A DNA stretch of 64,000 nucleotides from Polynucleobacter sp. UB-Tiil-W10 (GCF_018881605.1 NZ_JACVPZ010000001.1:186001-250000), one strand, 5' to 3'. Positions 14,895-24,179 are shown, counted from the first letter of the stretch. The notes: generated from the letters alone by a model not told the origin. Made by a program: numbers and translations.

Positions 14895-16586
14895 ATGAAA
14901 CGCCTAAATGAACGCTCGCGCATGGTCACCGAAGGGGTCGCTCGCGCGCCTAATCGTTCGATGTATTACGCAATGGGTTACGAAGAAAAGGATTTCGTAA
15001 AGCCAATGGTTGGGGTCGCAAATGGACACTCAACTATCACCCCCTGCAATAGTGGTTTGCAAAAATTAGCTGATGCTGCGGTTGAGGCCCTAGAAGAGGC
15101 TGGCGCAAAAGCCCAAGTATTTGGTACGCCAACCGTTTCTGATGGTATCGGCATGGGTACTGAGGGCATGAAGTATTCCCTGGTCTCACGTGAAGTGATT
15201 GCCGACAGTATTGAAGTTTGTGTAAATGGTCTTTGGCAAGATGGCGTAGTGGTCATTGGTGGCTGCGATAAAAATATGCCTGGTGGCATGATGGCTTTAG
15301 CCCGCACCAATGTGCCGGGTATCTATGTCTATGGCGGCACAATTAAGCCCGGCCATTTCAAAGGCAAAGAATTGAATATTGTTTCTGCATTTGAAGCCGT
15401 GGGTGAATTTACATCTGGTCGCTTGAGTGAAGAAGATTTAAAGGGCGTAGAGCAACACGCCTGCCCAGGTAGCGGCTCTTGTGGCGGCATGTACACAGCG
15501 AATACGATGAGCTCTTCATTTGAGGCTTTGGGCATGAGCCTGCCCTACTCCTCTACGATGGCTAACGTTGATGCCGAGAAAGTGGTGAGTGCTGCTGAAT
15601 CAGCACGCGTTTTAGTGGAGGCTGTAAAAAACAACCTTCGTCCCCGCGACATCATCACCAAAAAATCAATTGAGAATGCAGTCAGCGTGATCATGGCGGT
15701 TGGTGGATCAACTAATGCGGTGTTGCATTTCTTAGCCATTACTAGCGCCGCTGAAATCGACTGGACAATTGATGACTTTGAGCGCATTCGCAAACGCGTA
15801 CCGGTCATTGTGGATATGAAACCCTCTGGCACATACCTTGCAACTGATTTGCATCAAGCTGGCGGCATTCCACAAGTAATGAAGATTTTGCTTGACGGTG
15901 GATTACTCCACGGCGATTGCATGACCATTACCGGCAAGACGATTGCTGAGGTATTGAAGGATGTTCCATCAGTACCACGCGCTGATCAAAAAGTGATTCG
16001 CACCTTAGATAATCCTTTGTACAAACAAGGCCACTTGGCAATCTTGAAGGGCAACATCTCCCCTGAAGGCTGTGTAGCCAAGATTACCGGTCTTAAGAAC
16101 CCTTCTATTACTGGCCCAGCGCGCGTATTTGATTCTGAAGATGACGCAATGGCAGCCATCATGGCACAGAAGATCAAAGATGGTGACATCGTAGTCATTC
16201 GTTATGAAGGCCCTAAGGGTGGTCCTGGTATGCGTGAAATGCTTGCCCCTACCTCAGCCCTTGTTGGCCAAGGATTAGGCGAATCTGTTGGCTTGATCAC
16301 CGATGGTCGCTTCTCTGGCGGGACATGGGGTATGGTTGTGGGTCACGTAGCTCCCGAAGCTTATGTGGGCGGCACAATTGCCCTCATCCATGAAGGTGAT
16401 TCAGTGACTATTGATGCCCATCAACTGCTCATCCAACTCAACGTGGATGAAGCAGAAATTGCGAAGCGTCGTGCAGCCTGGGTTCAACCTAAGCCTCGTT
16501 ACACTCGTGGCTTACTAGCAAAATATGCAAGCCTCGCAAGCAGCGCCAGCAAAGGCGCGGTAACTGATTTGGATTTAAATATCTAA
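14895..16586 (+). CDS. ilvD: Dihydroxy-acid dehydratase
   Basis: Iron-sulfur dehydratase of valine, isoleucine and pantothenate synthesis; converts dihydroxy-isovalerate and dihydroxy-methylvalerate to the 2-oxo acids. The 563 residues carry the cluster cysteines C51 (TITPCNSG), C124 ([10 protein letters not shown]) and C196 ([16 protein letters not shown]) and the C-terminal [11 protein letters not shown] motif. TGGAG stands before the ATG. Pantothenate synthetase (panC) also lies in this window but far away. Single gene with its own terminator. Confidence 0.97.
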   Translation: MKRLNERSRMVTEGVARAPNRSMYYAMGYEEKDFVKPMVGVANGHSTITPCNSGLQKLADAAVEALEEAGAKAQVFGTPTVSDGIGMGTEGMKYSLVSREVIADSIEVCVNGLWQDGVVVIGGCDKNMPGGMMALARTNVPGIYVYGGTIKPGHFKGKELNIVSAFEAVGEFTSGRLSEEDLKGVEQHACPGSGSCGGMYTANTMSSSFEALGMSLPYSSTMANVDAEKVVSAAESARVLVEAVKNNLRPRDIITKKSIENAVSVIMAVGGSTNAVLHFLAITSAAEIDWTIDDFERIRKRVPVIVDMKPSGTYLATDLHQAGGIPQVMKILLDGGLLHGDCMTITGKTIAEVLKDVPSVPRADQKVIRTLDNPLYKQGHLAILKGNISPEGCVAKITGLKNPSITGPARVFDSEDDAMAAIMAQKIKDGDIVVIRYEGPKGGPGMREMLAPTSALVGQGLGESVGLITDGRFSGGTWGMVVGHVAPEAYVGGTIALIHEGDSVTIDAHQLLIQLNVDEAEIAKRRAAWVQPKPRYTRGLLAKYASLASSASKGAVTDLDLNI

Positions 16587-16605
16587 TTTTTTCGTTGCTC
16601 TTGTT

Positions 16606-16638
16606 AAAAAGCCCCTAAGTAAAACTAGGGGCTTTTTT
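16606..16638. terminator. Terminator between ilvD and the PCu(A)C gene
   Basis: AAAAAGCCCCTAAGT / ACTAGGGGCTTTTTT forms a strong stem with a single bulge and A/T runs on both flanks, between convergent genes. Confidence 0.88.
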
Positions 16639-16658
16639 ATTTACATACAGAAGGTTAC

Positions 16659-17138
16659 TTAATGCTTCATAGCTCCTGCTGCATTTACGGGAAGCTTCAC
16701 CTCAACATCTCCAGATTTGGCAAACTTGAGCTTGACTGGAATGGTTTCGCCAGCTACAAAGGGCCCTTTGAGATCAAGAAACATTAAATGGTAACCACCC
16801 GGCTTTAGCTCAACTGAACCATTTGCTGGCACAGCAATATCCTTCACCTGACGCATCTTCATGACATTGCCCTCCATTGCCATCTCGTGAAGCTGTACAT
16901 CACCTGCTGAAGGCGAACTTGCAGAAACCAATTGGTCAGGAGTGTTGCCTTTATTTTGAATCTTGAGGAAACCGCCGGCTACCTTCTGCCCCTGCACTGT
17001 TGCCCGCGTATAAGCATCAGAAACACTCACTGCGTCCATCTTAACCGCTTGAGCGAATGCCTGAGAACTCAGAATCACGGTTGCGCCAATGCAGGCCGTT
17101 GCCAACCTAAACACCAAACCTTTATTACTCTTTATCAT
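16659..17138 (-). CDS. Periplasmic copper chaperone PCu(A)C
   Basis: 159-residue periplasmic Cu(I) chaperone, used in assembly of the CuA site of cytochrome c oxidase. Signal peptide with cleavage near SQAFA-QA. The copper motif H-x-M...M-x-M...H-x-M is seen in VQLHEMAMEGNVMKMRQ and, 20-odd residues on, GGYHLMFLDL. Divergent from the TlpA-like thioredoxin gene over 41 bases; that partner type (Sco/TlpA-like) commonly reduces copper-site cysteines. A family member with tail HxM is complete here. Confidence 0.92.
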   Translation of the reverse strand: MIKSNKGLVFRLATACIGATVILSSQAFAQAVKMDAVSVSDAYTRATVQGQKVAGGFLKIQNKGNTPDQLVSASSPSAGDVQLHEMAMEGNVMKMRQVKDIAVPANGSVELKPGGYHLMFLDLKGPFVAGETIPVKLKFAKSGDVEVKLPVNAAGAMKH

Positions 17139-17179
17139 TACCCACTCCTTTAATAGATGCTCATGAAATACTTGTTGAA

Positions 17180-17695
17180 ATGCTTAAATCTTGTTTTTCC
17201 CTTCACCTCACCCTCTTGGCGCTTTTTACGGGCCTCTCATCTGGCGCAGTGTATGCTGGAATTGAGGTAGGACAGACTGCACCCAATATAGAAGGTACCC
17301 TGATTGATGGCAAGCCCTTCTCGCTGAATAACGCCAAAGGGAAAGTTGTCTTAGTCAACTTTTGGGCCAGCTGGTGTGAGCCGTGCAGAGAAGAAATGCC
17401 CGCCATCGAAGCCTATCTAAAGAAAAATAAATCCAAAGGATTTGAAGTGCTTGCCATTACCGTTGATAAAGCTGCGGACATTGAACAAGCAAAACAAATC
17501 ATGCGCAACTACTCCTTTATCTTTGCCGATAAAAATCAAATGAATTACTCAGGCTACGGCAGAATCTGGCGTATTCCGAGCTCATTCATCATTGATAAGC
17601 AGGGCATTCTTCGCAAAAACGGCTTAACTGGGGATCCCAAAGTTGATACCAAACTTTTAGAAGAAATGGTTACCCCGCTTTTATCAGCTCAGTAA
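17180..17695 (+). CDS. TlpA-like periplasmic thioredoxin
   Basis: 171 residues with a signal peptide (cleavage near VYAG) and a thioredoxin fold. The redox pair is C66-E-P-C69 in NFWASWCEPCREEMP; cis-proline region RIPSSFIIDKQG follows. TlpA/ResA proteins reduce disulfides in apocytochromes or copper-site cysteines. The neighbouring PCu(A)C gene suggests a role in cytochrome oxidase copper loading, but this is inference. Its stop abuts the 3' end of the convergent outer-membrane gene with no spacer. No good Shine-Dalgarno. Confidence 0.88.
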   Translation: MLKSCFSLHLTLLALFTGLSSGAVYAGIEVGQTAPNIEGTLIDGKPFSLNNAKGKVVLVNFWASWCEPCREEMPAIEAYLKKNKSKGFEVLAITVDKAADIEQAKQIMRNYSFIFADKNQMNYSGYGRIWRIPSSFIIDKQGILRKNGLTGDPKVDTKLLEEMVTPLLSAQ

Positions 17696-18766
17696 TTAAA
17701 AGTGCACTCGAATGCCCATCGAGGCAATGTACGAAGGTGTAAGTTGAATGCCATTTACATTTTGATATACCGGGAGCTGTAAGTTAGCGTAGACCTGGGT
17801 TTGCTCAGTCAGGCGATACAAAACTCCTGGCGTTAGATATGCCAGCGTTCCACCCGTAGCCCAAGTATCTGCAGCCGTTCCACTATCCGCCCTTTTATTA
17901 ATCACATTCAGTTGCAGTGTGGGGACCCATTTTTCAAAGGCTTGATAGTTCACTCCAACATTCACATTAAGTGAATTACCGGGTCGATAAGAGCCACCGG
18001 TGGATACAGTTGGTGCATCACTTGATCCGCTAGATAAGCCCACCAAGGAGTTTGGCACATTGGTCACAATCACTGCCGCTTGATATTGGGCTTGAGCAAA
18101 ATAACCCCAATTCTCCGAATCGTTCACAAAGCCAAACTTATAGATACCGCCAATTAAGTCTGTTGATCCAGAGCCACGCTGTAAACCAGGATCTACCGCT
18201 ACAGTTCCACCTGAGTTTGCAGCAGCGCTTTGAGAATTACTACCAGTTGGCAACTTCACACCAAACTGTAGGCCCCAATCCTTTTGCTCAGAAAATCCAA
18301 AATAGCGTCCAATGAGTTTGATATCACCAATGCCAGAACCTTTGGAGCTGTAGCCATTCTCACCAGTCGGAAATCCACCTGCACCATCGCTAGAGTTTGA
18401 TCCAAAGGTCATGTGATTACGCATGATGAATGGAACTACGGTTGTAAGCCCCCAATTTTCACCATCGTTGTAATCCAATGAAGCAGTAATGTAATTATTT
18501 TGGGTATATCCCTCAACCTCAGCAGGTGCGCCAGTAGCCCCATTGGTTGTATTGGCAGCCTGAGATTGAGAAATACCCTTAGTACCGTAACGTAACTTAT
18601 TTTGGTTCAGAGAGTCGTACCTCAGATCCAGGGACCAACCTGGTGTCATACCCATTCCTTGCGTACCGATATCAGTATTTAAGCTACAGCCGCAACTAGC
18701 ACAAGCAAATGCACTTGTCCCAGAAACAGAAAGCGCCACGCCAATAACAATTTTTCTTAATTTCAA
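17696..18766 (-). CDS. Outer-membrane beta-barrel protein with N-terminal CASCGC motif
   Basis: 356-residue protein with signal peptide ending TSAFA, followed at once by CASCGCSLNTD and then alternating beta-strand sequence ending in aromatic RVHF, as in outer-membrane barrels. It resembles proteobacterial transporter-like barrel proteins of unknown substrate. The TTG at 18766 is chosen: GTGGAGAAG lies four bases before it, and the longer GTG frame from 18781 would place that Shine-Dalgarno inside the gene. The cysteine cluster and the copper chaperone and DUF2946 neighbours hint at a metal-related role. Confidence 0.72.
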   Translation of the reverse strand: MKLRKIVIGVALSVSGTSAFACASCGCSLNTDIGTQGMGMTPGWSLDLRYDSLNQNKLRYGTKGISQSQAANTTNGATGAPAEVEGYTQNNYITASLDYNDGENWGLTTVVPFIMRNHMTFGSNSSDGAGGFPTGENGYSSKGSGIGDIKLIGRYFGFSEQKDWGLQFGVKLPTGSNSQSAAANSGGTVAVDPGLQRGSGSTDLIGGIYKFGFVNDSENWGYFAQAQYQAAVIVTNVPNSLVGLSSGSSDAPTVSTGGSYRPGNSLNVNVGVNYQAFEKWVPTLQLNVINKRADSGTAADTWATGGTLAYLTPGVLYRLTEQTQVYANLQLPVYQNVNGIQLTPSYIASMGIRVHF

Positions 18767-18848
18767 TTTACTTCTCCACACAAATTAACGGTAACGTATT
18801 AACTGCTTTGTTACCAACTACATAGCATTGCTATGCCCTAATGATTAG

Positions 18849-19220
18849 TTAGGCTTTTATGGGAGGGGCTGCTGAAGGTGGGGTTACCCAAACAGCGAGC
18901 GGCTTGGGTGATTGATAGAAAAGCTTGGCGAGCATCGCAAAAGATTGCGGCGCTTGAAAAGTAAGATTGGTATTCAATGCTGGAGTAATTGTACTGTGCG
19001 CCAAGCAATAAGGACATGGCTGCACTTGATTAGCAGCATCTTGCTCATCACCCGGTACATCGACTTTCATGCTACTGCCATCAACCGAACAAATCTCCAT
19101 CGCAAAACCTTGGCCATGCTTAGCAACTGAAATTGCCTGTGATGCTGCCGGCGCAAGCGCACTCATCGCGATTGCAAATGCGGCAATCCAGTGAATAATG
19201 CGGTTTTTGTGGAAATTCAT
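18849..19220 (-). CDS. DUF2946 family protein
   Basis: 123 residues: a signal peptide or membrane anchor (IIHWIAAFAIAMSALAPAASQA), a central CPYCLAHS motif typical of DUF2946 and an Ala/Pro-rich tail. DUF2946 genes are often found near copper and TonB-dependent uptake genes; function is unknown. Upstream of, and co-directional with, the CASCGC barrel gene with an 82-base gap, so possibly one unit. No Shine-Dalgarno; TAAAAT ends nine bases before the ATG. Confidence 0.78.
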   Translation of the reverse strand: MNFHKNRIIHWIAAFAIAMSALAPAASQAISVAKHGQGFAMEICSVDGSSMKVDVPGDEQDAANQVQPCPYCLAHSTITPALNTNLTFQAPQSFAMLAKLFYQSPKPLAVWVTPPSAAPPIKA

Positions 19221-19286
19221 GATTTGGGAATTTTATCTGATTTTCACCTCAGACTGATCCTGCCAAACTTTACTTTATTTTGGGCA

Positions 19287-19315
19287 AACAAAAAGGGGTC
19301 CGAAGACCCCTTTTC
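19287..19315. terminator. Terminator downstream of oxlT
   Basis: AAAAGGGGTC-CGAA-GACCCCTTTT: ten-base stem, stable CGAA loop and T-run on either side. In the minus direction it ends the oxlT transcript. Confidence 0.88.
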
Positions 19316-19333
19316 TTAGGCTTTTAACCTGGA

Positions 19334-20596
19334 TTACATAGAAGCAGAACGCTCGATGAGTTTGCGACGCATTGGGCGCAATACAAACCAAGCCAGGATT
19401 GCAGCTGTACCGTTCAAGATACTAGCAACCCAGAACACCGCTTCCCAGCCACCTGTAGCAGCCATTAATACGCTAGATAAAGGTACCAACAATGAAGCTG
19501 TGCCCTTTGCCGTATAGAGGAGGCCGGCGTTACCAGCAGCGTATGTTGATCCGAATGTGTCAGCGTTGGTTGATGGAAACAAACTGTAAATCTCGCCCCA
19601 TGCAAAAAACACTAAACCAGTTAACAGCACAAACATAACCGGGTCATGACCGAGGTAGTACAAACCAAGAATACCTACGCACTCAAAAGAGAAGCACAAA
19701 GTCATTGTTTGTTCGCGACCAATTTTGTCTGATACCCAACCAAAGAATGGACGAGTCAAACCATTTAAAACACGATCAATGGTTAATGCAAAAGTCAGGG
19801 CTGGCAATGCTAGGCCCAACAAGCTCACCGTTACGCCAGCAACTTGGAAGTCTTTAGCGATTGGAGCTAATTGGGCAGTAGCCATCAAGCCACCAGCAGC
19901 AACCATCACGAACATGATGTACATAATCCAGAATACTGGTTGCTTAACCATTTCCATTGGACGGAAATCTTTACGAGTCTGTGCAACGGCAGCCTTAACT
20001 GCAGTAATAGCACCCTTAATTGGCTTGGACAGGAATAGACTTAACAAGACAACGATTGCACCTTGACCAATACCAAAGAACCAGAAAGTTTCTTGATAGC
20101 CTTGTTCAGCAATCATTTTTGCAATTGGAATTACGGTTAATGCAGAGCCCGCACCAAAGCCCGCAGCTGTAATGCCTGCAGCCAAACCACGACGATCTGG
20201 GAACCATTTAAGCGCATTACCTACGCAAGTACCGTAAACAGCGCCAGCGCCAACACCGCTAACTGCAGCAGCCGTGTAAAGCATGGTTAGTGTGTCTGCA
20301 TGGGAATTCATGATCCAGCCAAGACCGCACAAAATACCGCCACCAAATACCACTGGACGAGGGCCAAATTTATCAACGAGGTAACCTTCAATCGGAACTA
20401 ACCAAGTTTCAGTCAACACGAAAATGGTGAAAGCAACTTGAATCGCTGCGCGACCCCAACCAAACTTAGCATCAATTGGGTTTACAAACAAAGTCCAACC
20501 GTATTGCAAGTTTGCAATCATTGACATGCAAATGACGCCAATTAGTAGCTGAAACCAACGACCTCCTAAAGGCCCTGCAGTTTTCTCGCCGCTCAT
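19334..20596 (-). CDS. oxlT: Oxalate/formate antiporter, MFS family (OxlT-like)
   Basis: 420-residue major-facilitator protein with about 12 hydrophobic helices. It resembles OxlT: QYGWTLFVNPIDAKFGW near the N-terminus, DKFGPRPVVFGGG after helix 2, GVGAGAVYGTCVGNALKWFPDRRGLAAG mid N-half, and DKIGREQTM between the halves. OxlT swaps external oxalate for internal formate and so generates a proton gradient. The presence of frc and oxc in the same window supports this substrate, although related MFS proteins carry other acids. Shine-Dalgarno TAGGAGAT is strong. Confidence 0.82.
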   Translation of the reverse strand: MSGEKTAGPLGGRWFQLLIGVICMSMIANLQYGWTLFVNPIDAKFGWGRAAIQVAFTIFVLTETWLVPIEGYLVDKFGPRPVVFGGGILCGLGWIMNSHADTLTMLYTAAAVSGVGAGAVYGTCVGNALKWFPDRRGLAAGITAAGFGAGSALTVIPIAKMIAEQGYQETFWFFGIGQGAIVVLLSLFLSKPIKGAITAVKAAVAQTRKDFRPMEMVKQPVFWIMYIMFVMVAAGGLMATAQLAPIAKDFQVAGVTVSLLGLALPALTFALTIDRVLNGLTRPFFGWVSDKIGREQTMTLCFSFECVGILGLYYLGHDPVMFVLLTGLVFFAWGEIYSLFPSTNADTFGSTYAAGNAGLLYTAKGTASLLVPLSSVLMAATGGWEAVFWVASILNGTAAILAWFVLRPMRRKLIERSASM

Positions 20597-20816
20597 CCTG
20601 AATCTCCTATTTTTTACTTTTTATAAATACTCATCACACCCAAAAATTTGGGTTGAATGATTTTTAAACATTTAGACCTGAGAATACTTGACACCAATCA
20701 AGATTTCTTGAAATCCCCACTAGTGAATACCCTCGACATAAGCCCATGAAATATAAGTCAGATCAAAGTGGAATCTCAGGTTAAGTGCACTAATTAAGAG
20801 CGGTGAAAGAGAACAA
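20597..20816. promoter_or_regulatory. oxlT upstream region with palindromes
   Basis: 220 bases before oxlT. It contains the 16-base palindrome ACCCAAA-AA-TTTGGGT at 20638-20653, CAAGA-TT-TCTTG near 20698, and a distant pair ACCTGAGA / TCTCAGGT. The first is close to the start codon and could be a repressor site. No coding frame is supported. Confidence 0.4.
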
Positions 20817-20842
20817 AAAAGCCACCCGAAGGTGGCTTTTGA
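20817..20842 (-). terminator. Terminator of the 35-residue gene
   Basis: AAAAGCCACC-CGAA-GGTGGCTTTT. It lies 20 bases after the small reading frame and separates it from oxlT. Confidence 0.88.
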
Positions 20843-20861
20843 TTTACTCTAAGTTTTTAAA

Positions 20862-20969
20862 TTACATGCCGCGGTAAGCGCCGTCGAAATCGTAGTGACG
20901 AGCAGGCTTATCTTGGCTTGGTTTGCTTTCAGAAAAAAGCTGATTAATCATATTCAATAAAACAGTCAT
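20862..20969 (-). CDS. 35-residue small protein of unknown function
   Basis: A short reading frame with all the marks of a real gene. AAGGAG lies seven bases before the ATG. A near-consensus promoter lies upstream and a strong terminator downstream. The peptide starts MTVLLNMINQLFSE, an amphipathic or weakly hydrophobic helix, then a Lys/Ser/Pro/Asp linker and the end HYDFDGAYRGM. No family is recognised. It stands alone between tRNA-Thr and oxlT. It could be a stand-alone small protein or the coding part of a regulatory RNA. Confidence 0.7.
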   Translation of the reverse strand: MTVLLNMINQLFSESKPSQDKPARHYDFDGAYRGM

Positions 20970-20982
20970 TTGAATCTCCTTA

Positions 20983-21026
20983 AGGGTTAGTACCTAGAGT
21001 ATAACCCTAATACTATTGCGGTGCAA
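20983..21026 (-). promoter_or_regulatory. Sigma-70 promoter of the small-protein gene, with inverted repeat
   Basis: Minus-strand -35 TTGCAC (21021-21026), 17-base spacer, -10 TATACT (20998-21003). An inverted repeat AGGGTTA / TAACCCT (20983-20989 and 21002-21008) brackets the -10 box and start site, a typical operator position. Confidence 0.65.
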
Positions 21027-21134
21027 CAGCTATCTAAAACAACAAATAGATCCATAACTCATTGATTTTAATGATAATTTACTGTATTTTACGGAAAATC
21101 AGGTTTTTGATGGTAGATGGCTGAAAGATTGTCT

Positions 21135-21210
21135 TGGTGCCGCTTGCCGGAATCGAACTGGCGACCTTTTCATTACGAATGAACTGCTCTACCAACTGAG
21201 CTAAAGCGGC
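21135..21210 (-). tRNA. tRNA-Thr (anticodon CGT)
   Basis: 76 bases with encoded CCA. Acceptor stem GCCGCTT / AAGCGGC, D-arm GCTCAGTTGGTAGAGC, anticodon loop TTCGTAA (anticodon CGT, codon ACG), T-arm CCAGTTCGATTCCGG. Pair 27-43 of the anticodon stem is a G-A mismatch, an oddity. Confidence 0.96.
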
Positions 21211-21225
21211 AACTCTGCTTTTATT

Positions 21226-21693
21226 CTAGCGGAAGCGGTCTAAAAGCTTTTTGCTCACTTTATCCAATTGCGTAGAGTCTTTGATGAGAAATTGCAGTCC
21301 GTTGGAATCGGCAATCAGCAATGTATTCCCAGCAATTCGACGAATATCTTCCTCGCCCTTGAGGCGAATTCGAGTTGGGCCACGGTCCGTTTCGATATCC
21401 CAAATACTAGGAGTAGCGAACGTAGAAACCTTAGTGATCTTCTCAATGATGGGCATGAACTCGCGTTCAGCCAACTCTTCCTCGATCAATCCAAGTTCTG
21501 CTTCAGAAATAGCGGTGACATCTGGAAACCAGCAAAGCTCTTTTCCAGATTGATTCATGATGCCAATACCCGCAACAGGCGCAGTAATTGGAAAAGCTCT
21601 GACAGGATGAACGCCAATGTGTCGCCCTCCTTTGTCATCGATGAAAACTAGACGACCCAAGGCATCACGCTCTAACTGATGAGTCTGACTCAT
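21226..21693 (-). CDS. DUF1854 protein associated with cyanophycin metabolism
   Basis: 155 residues matching DUF1854 (LGRLVFIDDKGGRHIGVHPVRAFPI at the start, ELCWFPD, PSIWDIETDRG). The family is found beside cyanophycin synthetase genes and their ABC transporter. Its molecular role is unknown. It overlaps the upstream ABC transporter gene by four bases (21690-21693), so translation is coupled. The two cphA genes stand divergently just beyond. Confidence 0.85.
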   Translation of the reverse strand: MSQTHQLERDALGRLVFIDDKGGRHIGVHPVRAFPITAPVAGIGIMNQSGKELCWFPDVTAISEAELGLIEEELAEREFMPIIEKITKVSTFATPSIWDIETDRGPTRIRLKGEEDIRRIAGNTLLIADSNGLQFLIKDSTQLDKVSKKLLDRFR

Positions 21694-24023
21694 ACTCCAC
21701 CCCCAACATGCTTAGCCACTTCTTCCAGTTTTTCTTCTTGCACTTCTTCTAAACTTTCACCAATAGCTCCGCCCTCAACGAGTTCTGCAGCATGACGTAA
21801 CTGGGCTTGATACAAGGTGTAATAAGCACCCTGGGCTTCCATCAATTGATCGTGAGAGCCTATTTCCACAATCTCACCTTTATCTAGAACCACTAAGCGG
21901 TCAGCTTTTCTGAGAGTGGAGAGACGGTGGGCGATTGCAATCGTAGTGCGGCCCTTAACCAAGTTATCCAAAGCGCGCTGGATTTCTTTTTCAGTAGTGG
22001 TATCAACCGATGATGTTGCTTCATCCAGGATCAGAATACTTGGATTAATCAGCAATGCACGAGCAATTGATATGCGCTGACGTTCACCACCAGAGAGCGA
22101 TTGACCGCGCTCCCCTACCAGGGAGTCATAACCTAGAGGAAGGCGAAGAATAAATTCATGAGCATGAGCGGCGCGTGCTGCCTCAATAATTTCTTCGCGA
22201 GTTGCATCTGGCTTACCGTATGCAATGTTTTCAGCAATGGTGCCAAAGAATAAAAATGGTTCTTGCAATACCAAGCCAATACGCTTGCGATAGTCAGCAA
22301 TTCTGATGCTGCGAATATCACGACCATCCAAGGAAATTGATCCCGCGCTCACGTCATAGAAGCGGCAAATCAAGTTCACCAAAGTGCTCTTACCAGAACC
22401 ACTATGGCCTACTAGGCCAATCATTTCTCCGGGAGCGATATCTAAGTCAATGCCTTTAGAAACAGCACGATTACCGTAACGGAAGCCTACGCCACGCAGG
22501 GAGATGCGGCCTTTGACTTCGACCAATGGGGCTGGATTGATAGGCTCAGGAACGCTAGAGACGTGATCCAAAATATCAAAAATACGTTTAGCGCCAGCTG
22601 CCGCTTTCTGGGTATGAGAAACAATTCGACTCATGGAATCTAGGCGAATATAAAAACGTCCGATATAGGCCAAGAAAGCAATTAAGACGCCAACAGAAAT
22701 TTTCTGGTGCGCAACTTGCCATATACCAAAACCCCACACCACTAGTAAACCCGTTTCGGTAAGCAAAGTGACCGTTGGAGAAAACAAGCCCCACACACGA
22801 TTCACGCGATCATTGATTTGTAAATTGTGCTTATTGGAATCTACGAAGCGTTTGAGTTCGCGATCTTCTTGTGCAAATGCTTTGACTACCCGAATGCCTG
22901 GAATAGTATCCGCCAAAATATTAGTTACTTCAGACCAGATGCGATCAATCTTTTCAAAACCAAAACGCAAACGATCGCGCACGACATGAATCATCCAAAC
23001 AATGAATGGCAATGGGGCCAAGGTAACCAAGGCCAGCAAAGGATCAATGGATACCAGGATAGCCGCGGTCATGGTGATCATCAACACATCGGTAGCAAAG
23101 TCTAGCGCGTATAAGGAGAGGAAAACGCAAATACGATCGGTCTCAGCGCCAATGCGGGCAATCAAGTCACCTGTTCTCTTGCCGCCAAAGTATTCCAGTG
23201 AAAGTTTGAGTAGATGCTCAAAAGTAGTGTTGCGTAAATCAGCACCTATGCGCTCACTCACCAATGCAAGTAAATAGGTCTTCCACCAACCCAGACCCCA
23301 AGCAACAATTGCAGCACCAAACAATGCCAGTAGATACATGCTGGCCAAATGAAAATCGATAGGATTGCCACGCTCATATGGAATTAATACGTGATCCATC
23401 AATGGCATAGTGAGATACGGTGGAATTAAAGTAGCGCCTGTAGATAACAGAGTCAACACAAAACCCAGCAACAATTGTTTCTTGTAAGGTCGTGCAAAAC
23501 GCCAAAGTTTAAATAGCGTCCAAGTAGATGGCGGTGCATCATCTTCAGGATCACAAGTCGGGCAAGAATCAGAATTTGCTGGTTTTGGACTCAAACAAAC
23601 TGGGCAGACCTGCTTGTCATATTCGCTGACCTCACCATTGCTCAGCTCCTCGCCACGAGTTAATTGCTTGAAACTGGATTGCAGGCGAAGTACTTGGGGA
23701 TTTACCGCCAGGGTGAAATTCCAGGATCTCAACAATTTATCGGGGGTTTCTAGGCGCAAATGCCCCACTCCGGCATGATCACCGTGGATTAAATGGGTAT
23801 TTGTCTCTAATTTCCAAGACTCAAATACCTTGCCGTCCGTCCAAAACAAGCCTTGTTCACTGAGTAAAAGCAGGCTTTTTTCAAAGCGTAGATCTAGGCC
23901 TAAATCGAGCTCAACCCACGCTAGTAGGGCTTCAGGGCTCTTTACTGGGGAAGTTTCAGCCCCCAAAACAGCCAGCCAATAGCTCGGTAGCACGGGGGCA
24001 AAAGGTAGGATTTGTGGCTTCAT
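21690..24023 (-). CDS. ABC transporter, fused membrane and ATPase, cyanophycin-associated
   Basis: 777 residues. An unusual N-terminal part (about 1-165) holds a short zinc-ribbon-like sequence (CPVCLSPKPANSDSCPTCDPE). Then come six membrane helices (about 175-460, ABC type 1 exporter fold) and an ATPase domain with Walker A GHSGSGKST, signature LSGGERQR and Walker B ILILDEATSS. The C-terminal tail is acidic. The coupled DUF1854 gene and divergent cphA pair point to a cyanophycin role, perhaps moving a peptide or amino acid. The cargo is not known. Confidence 0.87.
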   Translation of the reverse strand: MKPQILPFAPVLPSYWLAVLGAETSPVKSPEALLAWVELDLGLDLRFEKSLLLLSEQGLFWTDGKVFESWKLETNTHLIHGDHAGVGHLRLETPDKLLRSWNFTLAVNPQVLRLQSSFKQLTRGEELSNGEVSEYDKQVCPVCLSPKPANSDSCPTCDPEDDAPPSTWTLFKLWRFARPYKKQLLLGFVLTLLSTGATLIPPYLTMPLMDHVLIPYERGNPIDFHLASMYLLALFGAAIVAWGLGWWKTYLLALVSERIGADLRNTTFEHLLKLSLEYFGGKRTGDLIARIGAETDRICVFLSLYALDFATDVLMITMTAAILVSIDPLLALVTLAPLPFIVWMIHVVRDRLRFGFEKIDRIWSEVTNILADTIPGIRVVKAFAQEDRELKRFVDSNKHNLQINDRVNRVWGLFSPTVTLLTETGLLVVWGFGIWQVAHQKISVGVLIAFLAYIGRFYIRLDSMSRIVSHTQKAAAGAKRIFDILDHVSSVPEPINPAPLVEVKGRISLRGVGFRYGNRAVSKGIDLDIAPGEMIGLVGHSGSGKSTLVNLICRFYDVSAGSISLDGRDIRSIRIADYRKRIGLVLQEPFLFFGTIAENIAYGKPDATREEIIEAARAAHAHEFILRLPLGYDSLVGERGQSLSGGERQRISIARALLINPSILILDEATSSVDTTTEKEIQRALDNLVKGRTTIAIAHRLSTLRKADRLVVLDKGEIVEIGSHDQLMEAQGAYYTLYQAQLRHAAELVEGGAIGESLEEVQEEKLEEVAKHVGGGV

Positions 24024-24179
24024 TGACCTTAAAAGTATAGTGGAGCTGAATTTTTTAGATTTATTGCTCCTGTCAACTTTAGAGGGTCAAAAGCCGTTAA
24101 ATTGTCTAAGTAGGCCCTTTTGTGTATTTTTGCTGAATTTGTGAGTTTTTCAATAACTATTAGAAACAGAGAGACTGTC

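Noticed and set aside
21135-21210. tRNA-Thr as an integration (attachment) site
   Set aside because: No integrase and no second copy of the tRNA 3' end nearby.
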